Source of the DNA: Kitasatospora kifunensis
Lineage (GTDB): Bacteria; Actinomycetota; Actinomycetes; Streptomycetales; Streptomycetaceae
DNA length: 64,000 nt
Assembly (NCBI RefSeq): GCF_014203855.1
Contig: NZ_JACHJV010000001.1
Coordinates: 1,240,001-1,304,000 of the forward strand
Direction: 5' to 3'
Below, in pieces: positions 17,465 through 25,015 of this stretch. A model generated the notes under the pieces. The model had not been told where the DNA came from and ran no database searches. It saw only the letters and a list, made by a program, of their open reading frames with translations. A program made the position numbers and the translations under genes. Numbering within the stretch: the first letter of the stretch is position 1; the number at the start of each line of letters is the position of its first letter.

Positions 17465-18169
17465 ATGAGTCGATCAGTCTTCATCACCGGGGGCAACCGC
17501 GGTATCGGGCTCGCCACCGCCAAGGCGTTCGCGGCCGCCGGGGACCGGGTGGCGGTCGGTACCCGTAGCGCCGAGGCCCCGCAGGGCCTGCTCGGGATCC
17601 GGTGCGATGTCACCGTCCCGGGCGACCCGGAGCGGGCGATCGGTGAAGCCGTGGCCGCCCACGGGCCGATCGAGGTGGTCGTGGCCAACGCCGGCATCAC
17701 GCTGGACACCCCGATGCTGCGGATGTCCGACACGCAGTTCGACACCGTGCTGCGGACCAACCTGACGGGTGCCTTCGCCACCGCCAAGGCCGCCGCGCGC
17801 AGCATGCTGCCGACCCGCAAGGGCCGGATCGTGCTGGTCTCCTCCGCACTCGGCTTCCTCGGCTCGCCCGGGCAGACCAACTACGCCGCTGCCAAGGCCG
17901 GTCTGCTCGGTCTGGCCCGCTCGCTGGTCTGGGAGCTGGGGGATCGCGACATCACGGTGAACGTGGTCGCCCCGGGGATCATCGAGACCGACATGACCGC
18001 GCCGCTCTCCGAGAAGCGGCTGGCGAACCTGATGCAGATGACCCCGCTGGGGCGGCTGGGGACGGCCGACGAGGTGGTCGCCGCGATCAGGTTCCTGGCC
18101 AGCGACGAGGCGAGCTACATCACCGGTGCCGTGCTACCGGTCGGCGGCGGGATCGGGATGGGGCTGTAG
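17465..18169 (+). CDS. SDR ketoreductase, FabG-like
   Basis: 234 residues of the classical short-chain dehydrogenase fold. NADPH-binding GGNRGIG at residues 9-15, the NAG motif in VANAGITLD, and the catalytic Ser, Tyr and Lys in VLVSSALGFLGSPGQ and NYAAAKAG. A C-terminal GGGIGMGL closes the protein as in FabG. It could reduce the beta-keto group of an ACP-bound chain, or the ketone of an AfsA product. Start ATG 17465 follows GGGGGAT. A strong hairpin follows the stop, so the transcript from the AfsA promoter may end here. The exact step is not decided by sequence. Confidence 0.9.
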   Translation: MSRSVFITGGNRGIGLATAKAFAAAGDRVAVGTRSAEAPQGLLGIRCDVTVPGDPERAIGEAVAAHGPIEVVVANAGITLDTPMLRMSDTQFDTVLRTNLTGAFATAKAAARSMLPTRKGRIVLVSSALGFLGSPGQTNYAAAKAGLLGLARSLVWELGDRDITVNVVAPGIIETDMTAPLSEKRLANLMQMTPLGRLGTADEVVAAIRFLASDEASYITGAVLPVGGGIGMGL

Positions 18170-18180
18170 CCGGGTGCTGC

Positions 18181-18211
18181 CGCCGGGACCGGTGATGCAC
18201 CGGTCCCGGCG
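18181..18211 (+). terminator. Perfect 14-bp hairpin after the SDR gene
   Basis: Arms 18181-18194 and 18198-18211 pair perfectly around an ATG loop, eleven bases after the SDR stop. No T-run. It probably marks partial or full termination before the exported oxidase gene. Confidence 0.7.
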
Positions 18212-18295
18212 CGGCGCCCGCTCTGCCCCAGCCCTCCCAGGTGGCCGACCAAGAGCTGCCTGAGGCCAAGTCAAACGAAGACAGAGAGAACGTTC

Positions 18296-19966
18296 ATGGC
18301 AAATCTGAACAGACGCCGGATGATGCTCGGTGCCGCCTCGTTGGCCGGCGGCGCCACCCTGGCCACCACGATCGGCGGCCGGGCGAGCGCCGATGCGCTG
18401 CCGTCCAACGCGGTGGGCACGGTCGACGGGGCCGGCGTGAACTCGATGTTCCCCGCCGTCACCGTGCAGCCCAGCGACGCGCGGTACGGGCAGCTCGTCC
18501 TCGGCAACAACCAGCGGTGGCAGGCCCAGCCCGACAGCGTCCGGCTGGTCAGCACCGCGAGCCAGGCGCTGCAGGTGGTCCAGGAGGCCGTCTCGAACGG
18601 CAAGCGGATCACCGTGCGCGGTGGCGGCCACTGCTACGAGGACTTCGTCTCGAACTCCGACGTGAAGATCATCCTCGACATGTCCCGGATGTCGGAGATC
18701 TACTGGGACCCCGCGATGATGGCGTACGCGGTGGAGAGCGGCGCGCTGCTGCTCGACGTGTACGAGAAGCTGTTCAAGGTCTGGGGCGTCACGATTCCGG
18801 CCGGCTACTGCTACTCGGTCGGGGTCGGCGGCCACATCGCCGGCGGCGGCTACGGCCTGCTGGGCCGGCGCAACGGGCTCACCGTGGACTACCTGTACGC
18901 GGTCGAGGTCGTCACGGTGGACGCGACCGGAACGGCGAAGCTGGTGGTGGCCACCCGGGACCCGAACGACCCCAACCGCGAGCTGTGGTGGGCGCACACC
19001 GGAGGCGGCGGCGGTAGCTTCGGCGTCGTCACCCGCTACTGGTTCCGCTCCCCCACCAGCACCCCGCCGACCAGCGCCACCGACCCGACGACCCTGCTGC
19101 CGGCCCCGCCGGCCCAGGTGCTGCTCAGCACCGTCGTGCTGCCGTGGAGCAGCCTCACCCAGGCCGACTTCACCACCCTGGTGCGCAACTACACGGCCTG
19201 GTACGCCGCCAACAGCGCGCCGAACTCCCCTTACACCGCGCTCGGCAGCTATCTGATCCTGAACAGCAGCGCGAGCGGTGCGGTGACCATCCTCGCCCAG
19301 GTGGACGCGACGGTCTCGGGCGCGCAGCAGCTGCTCAGCAGCTTCCTGTCGGCGGTCACCGCCGGCGTCGCGGCCACCCCCTCGCCGATCCCGGCGCCAC
19401 GCACCCTGCCCTGGCTGCGGGCCACCCGGATGCTGGGCACCAGCAGCCCCGTACTGACCAACCCGACGCTGCGCGGCGACCACAAGTCGGCCTACTACGC
19501 CGCACAGATACCCGATGCCCAGATCGCGACGCTGTACAAGTACCTGACGCTGAGCAGCTACTCGAACCCGAACGCCAACGTCGTGCTCCAGCCGTACGGC
19601 GGCCAGATCGGCGCGGCGGCCAGCGGCGACACCGCGATGCCGCACCGCTCCGCCATCCTCATCCTGCTGATGCAGGCGTTCTGGACGGACGCGGTGGACG
19701 ACCCCACCCATGTGGGCTGGGTGCGGGCCTTCTACTCCGAGTTGTACGGAGCCACCGGCGGAGTGCCGGTGCCCAACGGCGTCACCGACGGGTGCTACAT
19801 CAACTACCCCGACAGCGATCTGAACGATCCCGGCTACAACACCTCCCGGGTGCCCTGGTACACGCTGTACTGGAAGGACAACTACCCCCGCCTGCAGTTG
19901 GCGAAGGCGGCCTGGGACCCGACCAACGTGTTCCACCACACGCAGTCGATCCGGCTGCCGTCCTGA
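18296..19966 (+). CDS. Tat-exported bicovalent FAD oxidase (BBE-like)
   Basis: 556 residues. The N-terminus NRRRMMLGAASLAGG is a twin-arginine signal followed by a hydrophobic stretch and an Ala-x-Ala-like site near residue 34 (GRASADA), so the enzyme should be folded with its cofactor and exported. The PCMH-type FAD domain has both residues for bicovalent flavin attachment, H112 in RGGGHCYED and C172 in AGYCYSVGVGG. The C-terminal berberine-bridge element contains WDPTNVFHHTQSI. Such oxidases (AknOx, BBE, hexose oxidases) oxidise alcohols or C-N bonds with O2. Here it probably performs a last oxidation outside the cell. Start ATG 18296 follows GAGAGAA. Confidence 0.92.
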   Translation: MANLNRRRMMLGAASLAGGATLATTIGGRASADALPSNAVGTVDGAGVNSMFPAVTVQPSDARYGQLVLGNNQRWQAQPDSVRLVSTASQALQVVQEAVSNGKRITVRGGGHCYEDFVSNSDVKIILDMSRMSEIYWDPAMMAYAVESGALLLDVYEKLFKVWGVTIPAGYCYSVGVGGHIAGGGYGLLGRRNGLTVDYLYAVEVVTVDATGTAKLVVATRDPNDPNRELWWAHTGGGGGSFGVVTRYWFRSPTSTPPTSATDPTTLLPAPPAQVLLSTVVLPWSSLTQADFTTLVRNYTAWYAANSAPNSPYTALGSYLILNSSASGAVTILAQVDATVSGAQQLLSSFLSAVTAGVAATPSPIPAPRTLPWLRATRMLGTSSPVLTNPTLRGDHKSAYYAAQIPDAQIATLYKYLTLSSYSNPNANVVLQPYGGQIGAAASGDTAMPHRSAILILLMQAFWTDAVDDPTHVGWVRAFYSELYGATGGVPVPNGVTDGCYINYPDSDLNDPGYNTSRVPWYTLYWKDNYPRLQLAKAAWDPTNVFHHTQSIRLPS

Positions 19967-19977
19967 CGGACCGAACT

Positions 19978-20018
19978 CCGGCCGGCGCTCCGCAGAGCAG
20001 TAACGGAGTGCCGGCCGG
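19978..20018 (+). terminator. Hairpin after the oxidase gene
   Basis: Arms 19978-19992 and 20004-20018 (15 bases, one G-T wobble) enclose an 11-base loop, twelve bases after the stop. It is GC-rich without a T-run and is a likely terminator between the oxidase and the CoA-ligase gene. Confidence 0.65.
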
Positions 20019-20110
20019 GCTGATCACCACCCAGACCACCAACCGGACCATCACCCGGACACCGCCTGTCATGAGCGCCGCCCGTCATGGCCACTCAGAG
20101 GGGAGTTGTT

Positions 20111-22162
20111 GTGCACGCCGACCCGATCGATTCCACCGCCACTGGTGAGCTGCTGTGGACACCGCCCGCGCAGCTGCCCGCGGACTCCACCCTGCGCGGC
20201 TACCTCGACTGGCTGCCCCAGCGCTTCCGCGGCACCGACATCACCGGCTCCTACCAGGAGTTGTACCGGTGGTCGGTCGACCACCTGGAAGACTTCTGGG
20301 CGAGTGTCTGGGAGTACTTCGAGGTGGCCGGCTCGCGGCCGGACCCCGAGGTGCTGCCCACCCGGGTGATGCCCGGCGCCCAGTGGTTCCCCGGCAGCCG
20401 GCTGAACTGGGCCCGGCACCTGCTCCGGAAGGCCGACGAGGGCCGCCCGGCCCTGATCTCGGTCACCGAGGGCGGCGCGCCGGTGGAGCTCTCCTGGGCG
20501 CAACTGCGCCGACAGGTGGGCGCGTTCGCCGCCTCGCTGCGCGATCTCGGGGTACGGCCCGGCGACCGGGTGGTCGGCTACCTGCCCAACATCCCGCAGG
20601 CGGTCGTCGCGCTGCTGGCCTGTGCGTCGATCGGCGCCGTCTGGTCGGCCTGCGGACCGGAGTTCGGCGCGGCCGGTGCGCTGGACCGGTTCGGCCAGCT
20701 CGAACCGGTCGTGCTGATCGCGGCCGACGGCTTTCCGAACGCCGGGCGGTGGACGGATCGGCGCTCGACGGTCGCGCAGCTACGCGACTCGCTGCCGACG
20801 CTGCGCCACACCGTCCACGTTCGCTACCTCCCCACGGGCGACCAGGCCCCGGCCGCCACGGCCGGCAAGCAGGACCGGGAGCGTGATCGGGAGCACGACT
20901 GGGAGGTGCTGGCGAGCGGCGAGAGCGAGCTCGACTTCGTCGACCTTCCCTTCGACCACCCGCTGTGGGTGCTCTACTCCTCCGGCACCACCGGGCGGCC
21001 CAAGGGGCTGGTCCACAGCCACGGCGGCATCCTGCTGGAGCAGCTGAAGACCTCCGGTCTGCAGCTCGACCTCAAGGCCGGCGACCGGTTCCTCTGGCAC
21101 ACCTCCACCAGCTGGATGATGTGGAACTACCTGCTGGCCGCGCTCCTGCAGGGGGCGGTGCCGGTGCTGTACGACGGCTCCCCCGGCTACCCCCGGATCG
21201 GCGCGCTGTGGCAGCTGGTGGACGACTGCCGGATCACCCATCTCGGTGTGAGCCCGAGCTATCTGATGGCCTGCCGCAAGGTCGGCCTGGTGCCGCGGGA
21301 GGCCTACCGGCTGACCTCGCTGCGCATGCTGGGCTGCACCGGCGCGCCCCTGCCCGCCTCCGGCTACCGCTGGGTCTACGAGGAGGTGAAGGCCGACCTC
21401 TGGCTCAACTCGACCTCCGGCGGCACGGACGTCTGTACCGCGTTCGTCGCGGGCAGCCCGCTGCTCCCGGTCCACTCGGGTGAACTCCAGGCCCGCGCCC
21501 TCGGCTGCCGGGTCGAGGCCTACGACGACCAGGGCCGCTCGGTGACCGGCACGGTGGGCGACCTGATGCTGACCGCGCCGATGCCGTCGATGCCCGTGTA
21601 CTTCTGGGACGACCGGGACGGGCAGCGCTATCGCGAGGCCTACTTCGAGCAGTACCCGCGGACCTGGCGGCACGGCGACTGGTGCACGATCACCGAGCGG
21701 GGCAGCGTGCTGATCCACGGCCGCTCCGACTCCACCCTCAACAAGGGCGGCGTGCGGATGGGCTCCGCCGACATCCATGACGTGGTCGAGCGCCTCCCCG
21801 AGGTGGCCGACTCACTGGTGGTCGGCGTCGAACTGCCGGACGGCGGCTACTGGATGCCGCTGTTCGTCAAGCTCGCCGAGGGCGCCGAGCTGACGCCCGC
21901 ACTGCGAAAGCGGGTCGGCACGGCGCTGCGCGAAGCACTGACGCCACGTCACGTACCGGACGAGGTGGTCGAAGTCCCGGGCGTGCCGCGGACCAAGACC
22001 GGCAAGCGCCTGGAAGTACCGGTGAAGCGGCTCTTCCTGGGCACGCCGCTCGAGAGTGCGGTCAACCTCGCAACGGTGGATCAGCCGGAGCTGATCCACT
22101 GGTTCGACGACTTCGCGCGGGCCCGGCTGGCAGGCAACTCCGAACAGACCGAGGGGGTTTGA
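20111..22162 (+). CDS. Acetoacetyl-CoA synthetase-like acyl-CoA ligase
   Basis: About 683 residues of the AMP-forming ligase superfamily. The N-terminus LLWTPPAQLPADSTLRGYLD and the length match acetoacetyl-CoA synthetases, not the shorter acetate or fatty-acyl ligases. The AMP-binding motif YSSGTTGRPKG is near residue 289, and the C-terminal RTKTGKRLE carries the catalytic Lys. It would activate acetoacetate or a related 3-oxo acid as its CoA ester. GTG 20111 is preferred because AGAGGGGAG lies five to six bases before it; ATG 20087 is possible but lacks a site. One base separates its stop from the carboxylase gene, so the two are one operon. A 3-oxoacyl-CoA supply would suit the AfsA-type chemistry upstream. 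Confidence 0.87.
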   Translation: MHADPIDSTATGELLWTPPAQLPADSTLRGYLDWLPQRFRGTDITGSYQELYRWSVDHLEDFWASVWEYFEVAGSRPDPEVLPTRVMPGAQWFPGSRLNWARHLLRKADEGRPALISVTEGGAPVELSWAQLRRQVGAFAASLRDLGVRPGDRVVGYLPNIPQAVVALLACASIGAVWSACGPEFGAAGALDRFGQLEPVVLIAADGFPNAGRWTDRRSTVAQLRDSLPTLRHTVHVRYLPTGDQAPAATAGKQDRERDREHDWEVLASGESELDFVDLPFDHPLWVLYSSGTTGRPKGLVHSHGGILLEQLKTSGLQLDLKAGDRFLWHTSTSWMMWNYLLAALLQGAVPVLYDGSPGYPRIGALWQLVDDCRITHLGVSPSYLMACRKVGLVPREAYRLTSLRMLGCTGAPLPASGYRWVYEEVKADLWLNSTSGGTDVCTAFVAGSPLLPVHSGELQARALGCRVEAYDDQGRSVTGTVGDLMLTAPMPSMPVYFWDDRDGQRYREAYFEQYPRTWRHGDWCTITERGSVLIHGRSDSTLNKGGVRMGSADIHDVVERLPEVADSLVVGVELPDGGYWMPLFVKLAEGAELTPALRKRVGTALREALTPRHVPDEVVEVPGVPRTKTGKRLEVPVKRLFLGTPLESAVNLATVDQPELIHWFDDFARARLAGNSEQTEGV

Positions 22163-22163
22163 C

Positions 22164-23738
22164 ATGACCGTACTGGATCAGGCCGAGCGTGATGCCCGGG
22201 GCCGGGTCGTGGAGCTGCACGAACTGCGTGCGGCGGTGCGGCGTGGTCCGAGCGAGAAGGCGACCGAAGCGCAGCACGCCAAGGGGAAGTTGACGGCGCG
22301 TGAGCGGATCGAGCTGCTGCTGGACGAGGGCTCGTTCCACGAGGTGGAGGCGTTGCGTCGGCATCGGGCGACGGGTTTCGGGCTGGAGGCCAAGAAGCCG
22401 CACACCGATGGTGTGATCACCGGTTGGGGCACGGTGCACGGGCGTACGGTGTTCCTCTACGCCCACGACTTCCGGATCTTCGGTGGGGCGCTGGGTGAGG
22501 CGCACGCGCAGAAGATCCACAAGATCATGGACATGGCGATCACGGCCGGTGCTCCGCTGGTCTCGCTGAACGACGGCGCCGGCGCCCGGATCCAGGAGGG
22601 CGTCACCGCGCTGGCCGGCTACGGCGGCATCTTCCAGCGCAACACCCGCGCCTCGGGCGTCATCCCGCAGATCTCCGTGATGCTCGGCCCCTGCGCCGGC
22701 GGCGCCGCCTACAGCCCCGCGCTGACCGACTTCGTCTTCATGGTCCGCGAGACCTCGCAGATGTTCATCACGGGCCCCGACGTGGTCCAGGCCGTCACCG
22801 GCGAGAAGATCAGCCAGAACGGGCTCGGCGGCGCCGACGTCCACTCCGCGGTCTCCGGCGTGTCGCACTTCGCCTACGACGACGAGCAGTCCTGCATCGA
22901 GGAGGTCCGCTACCTCCTGTCGCTGCTGCCGCAGAACAACCGCGAGATGCCCCCCGCCACCGCGAACGAGGACCCGGTGGAACGGCGCAACGACGTCCTG
23001 CTCGACCTCGTGCCCGCCGACGGCAACCGGCCCTACGACATGCGCAAGGTGATCGAGGAGATCGTCGACCACGGCGAGTACCTGGAGATCCACGAGCGGT
23101 GGGCCACCAACGTGATCGTGGCACTGGCCCGGATCGACGGCCACGTCACCGGCATCATCGCCAACCAGCCGCAGTCACTGGCCGGCGTCCTCGACATCAA
23201 CGCCTCCGAGAAGGCCGCCCGCTTCGTCCAGATGTGCGACGCGTTCAACATCCCACTGGTCACCATGCTCGACGTCCCCGGCTTCCTGCCCGGCGTCGAC
23301 CAGGAGCACGACGGCATCATCCGCCACGGCGCCAAACTGCTCTACGCCTACTGCAACGCCACCGTGCCCCGGATCCAGCTGATCCTGCGCAAGGCCTACG
23401 GCGGCGCCTACATCGTGATGGACTCCCGCTCGATCGGCTCGGACCTGTCCTACGTCTGGCCGACCAACGAGATCGCCGTGATGGGAGCCGAGGGCGCGGC
23501 CAACGTGATCTTCCGACGCGACATCAACGGGGCCGAGGACCCCGAGGCGATGCGCGCACAGAAGATCAAGGAGTACAAGAACGAGCTGATGCACCCGTAC
23601 TACGCCGCCGAACGCGGCCTGGTCGACGACGTCATCGACCCCGCCGAGACCCGCGGCGTGCTCGCCTCCGCACTCGCCATGCTCCGCACCAAGCACGCCG
23701 ACCTGCCCAGCCGCAAGCACGGCAACCCGCCGATGTGA
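22164..23738 (+). CDS. Acyl-CoA carboxylase beta subunit (AccB/PccB type)
   Basis: 524 residues, normal for the carboxyltransferase beta subunit of actinobacterial acyl-CoA carboxylases. It contains the acyl-CoA oxyanion region GPCAGGAAYSPALTDF, the biotin-side segment LRKAYGGAYIVMDSRSIG, and a C-terminus LRTKHADLPSRKHGNPPM as in the propionyl-CoA carboxylases of Streptomyces. It would transfer CO2 from a biotinylated alpha subunit to propionyl-CoA or acetyl-CoA, giving methylmalonyl- or malonyl-CoA, extenders for the PKS genes. The biotin-carrying alpha subunit is not in the window and is usually encoded elsewhere. The gene follows the ligase by one base and precedes a small epsilon subunit. 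Confidence 0.93.
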   Translation: MTVLDQAERDARGRVVELHELRAAVRRGPSEKATEAQHAKGKLTARERIELLLDEGSFHEVEALRRHRATGFGLEAKKPHTDGVITGWGTVHGRTVFLYAHDFRIFGGALGEAHAQKIHKIMDMAITAGAPLVSLNDGAGARIQEGVTALAGYGGIFQRNTRASGVIPQISVMLGPCAGGAAYSPALTDFVFMVRETSQMFITGPDVVQAVTGEKISQNGLGGADVHSAVSGVSHFAYDDEQSCIEEVRYLLSLLPQNNREMPPATANEDPVERRNDVLLDLVPADGNRPYDMRKVIEEIVDHGEYLEIHERWATNVIVALARIDGHVTGIIANQPQSLAGVLDINASEKAARFVQMCDAFNIPLVTMLDVPGFLPGVDQEHDGIIRHGAKLLYAYCNATVPRIQLILRKAYGGAYIVMDSRSIGSDLSYVWPTNEIAVMGAEGAANVIFRRDINGAEDPEAMRAQKIKEYKNELMHPYYAAERGLVDDVIDPAETRGVLASALAMLRTKHADLPSRKHGNPPM

Positions 23739-23777
23739 CGCACAGTCATCACCGTCCCATGCGGAGAGGTCTAAACC

Positions 23778-23987
23778 ATGCAATTTCGCACCGAGCCACT
23801 GCTCCGGGTCACCCGCGGCTCGCTCACCGACGAGGAACTCGCCGCCCTCACCGCCGTCCTGCTGGCCCGCGCCGCGGCGTCGCAGCAGGCCAGCACCCTC
23901 GCCCCGGTCGAGCCGATCGCCCGTTGGCGCCGCCTGGAGCGTCACCCGGCGTACTCCTCACCCGTCAGCTGGCGACAGGCGGCGTGA
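23778..23987 (+). CDS. Acyl-CoA carboxylase epsilon subunit
   Basis: 69 residues. The first part LLRVTRGSLTDEELAALTAV is the usual start of these small subunits, and the end WRRLERHPAYSSPVSWRQAA matches the conserved tail. Epsilon subunits bind the beta hexamer and stimulate actinobacterial acyl-CoA carboxylases; their genes normally follow the beta gene, as here after 39 bases. ATG 23778 follows GGAGAGG. The assignment rests on both ends of the sequence and position. Confidence 0.88.
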   Translation: MQFRTEPLLRVTRGSLTDEELAALTAVLLARAAASQQASTLAPVEPIARWRRLERHPAYSSPVSWRQAA

Positions 23988-24020
23988 CGAAAGCTACTGT
24001 CAATTTCTCATTTTGGCTGG

Positions 24021-24050
24021 TTACAGAGTCGCAACTGGCAGCCATACTGT
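24021..24050 (+). promoter_or_regulatory. Promoter of the XRE/MmyB-type gene
   Basis: TTACAG (24021-24026), an 18-base spacer and TACTGT (24045-24050). The -10 box ends six bases before ATG 24057 and no ribosome-binding sequence lies between, so the transcript is probably leaderless. Confidence 0.55.
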
Positions 24051-24056
24051 GAAGCT

Positions 24057-24959
24057 ATGCAAGACAATACGGGGATCAAGTTGACACTCGGTGACTTTCT
24101 GAAGGCCAAGCGGGCCGCCACACCACCCGAGTCGGTCGGTCTGCCGCTACTCGGCCGTCCGCGCAGGGTGCCGGGGCTGCGCCGCGAGGAGCTCGCGCAG
24201 CTCGCCGGAGTCAGTGTCGACTACTACATCCGCCTGGAGCAGGGCCGGATGACGCATGCTTCAACGACCGTGCTCAACGCGCTGGCCCAGGCGCTCCGGC
24301 TCAGCGAGCACGAGCGCTCCTACCTCTTCTCGCTGGCCGGGGCAGCGGAACCACGAGCGGTGCGGTCCAGCTCCCAAGCCGTCGACGCCCAGACACAGCG
24401 GCTGCTCGACAGCCTGGTGGACACACCCGCCATCGTGCTCGGCCGGCGACTGGACGTACTGGCCTGGAACGCGCTCGGCACCGCACTCTTCATCGACTTC
24501 GCGGCGCTGCGCCCGGAGGATCGCAACTTCGCCCGGCTGATCTTCCTCGAACCACGGTTCCGGGAGCTCTACATGGACTGGGAGGAGATCGCGAGCGGAT
24601 TCGTCGCCATGCTGCGGATGGATGCCGCCCGCTACTCCGACGACCCGCAACTCGTCTCACTCATCGGCGAACTGGCGATCCATGACGCCGACTTCCGGCG
24701 CTGGTGGGCCAACCACAAGGTGGAGGCCATCACCTCGGGGCGCAAGCGGATCAACCATCCGATCGCCGGACCGCTGCACCTGGACTGGCAGGCCCTGCAG
24801 GTCGCCTCGAACCCCGATCAGACCGTGGTGATCCACACCGCGGTGCCCGACTCGCCGACCCTCGAAGCCTTCCAGTTCCTCACCGCCTGGGCCGATCGCC
24901 ACGCGACGCTGACGCAGCAGCCGGACCCCGAACTGCGCCTGCCCTCCTCCACCACCTGA
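24057..24959 (+). CDS. XRE-family regulator with MmyB-like ligand domain
   Basis: 300 residues. The N-terminal helix-turn-helix (about residues 10-80) has the marker sequence GRPRRVPGLRREELAQLAGV followed by SVDYYIRLEQGR, which is typical of the MmyB subgroup. The C-terminal 200 residues match the MmyB-like ligand-binding domain, with VLAWNALGTALF and a later RRWWANHKV segment. MmyB is the pathway activator in the methylenomycin cluster, and related proteins bind fatty-acid-like ligands. This gene lies at the end of the plus-strand series and faces the NRPS gene, so it may control the AfsA/KAS set, the neighbouring operons or both. ATG 24057 seems to be leaderless. Confidence 0.9.
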   Translation: MQDNTGIKLTLGDFLKAKRAATPPESVGLPLLGRPRRVPGLRREELAQLAGVSVDYYIRLEQGRMTHASTTVLNALAQALRLSEHERSYLFSLAGAAEPRAVRSSSQAVDAQTQRLLDSLVDTPAIVLGRRLDVLAWNALGTALFIDFAALRPEDRNFARLIFLEPRFRELYMDWEEIASGFVAMLRMDAARYSDDPQLVSLIGELAIHDADFRRWWANHKVEAITSGRKRINHPIAGPLHLDWQALQVASNPDQTVVIHTAVPDSPTLEAFQFLTAWADRHATLTQQPDPELRLPSSTT

Positions 24960-24963
24960 GCCC

Positions 24964-25003
24964 CAGGCCTGGTCGCCCGCCGGCGGCAGCGCGACCAGGC
25001 CTG
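24964..25003. terminator. Bidirectional hairpin between XRE and NRPS genes
   Basis: Perfect 13-bp arms at 24964-24976 and 24991-25003 enclose a 14-base loop that can itself pair. It fills the 56-base gap between two convergent genes and should end transcription from both sides. Confidence 0.75.
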
Positions 25004-25015
25004 CGCCAACCGGTA

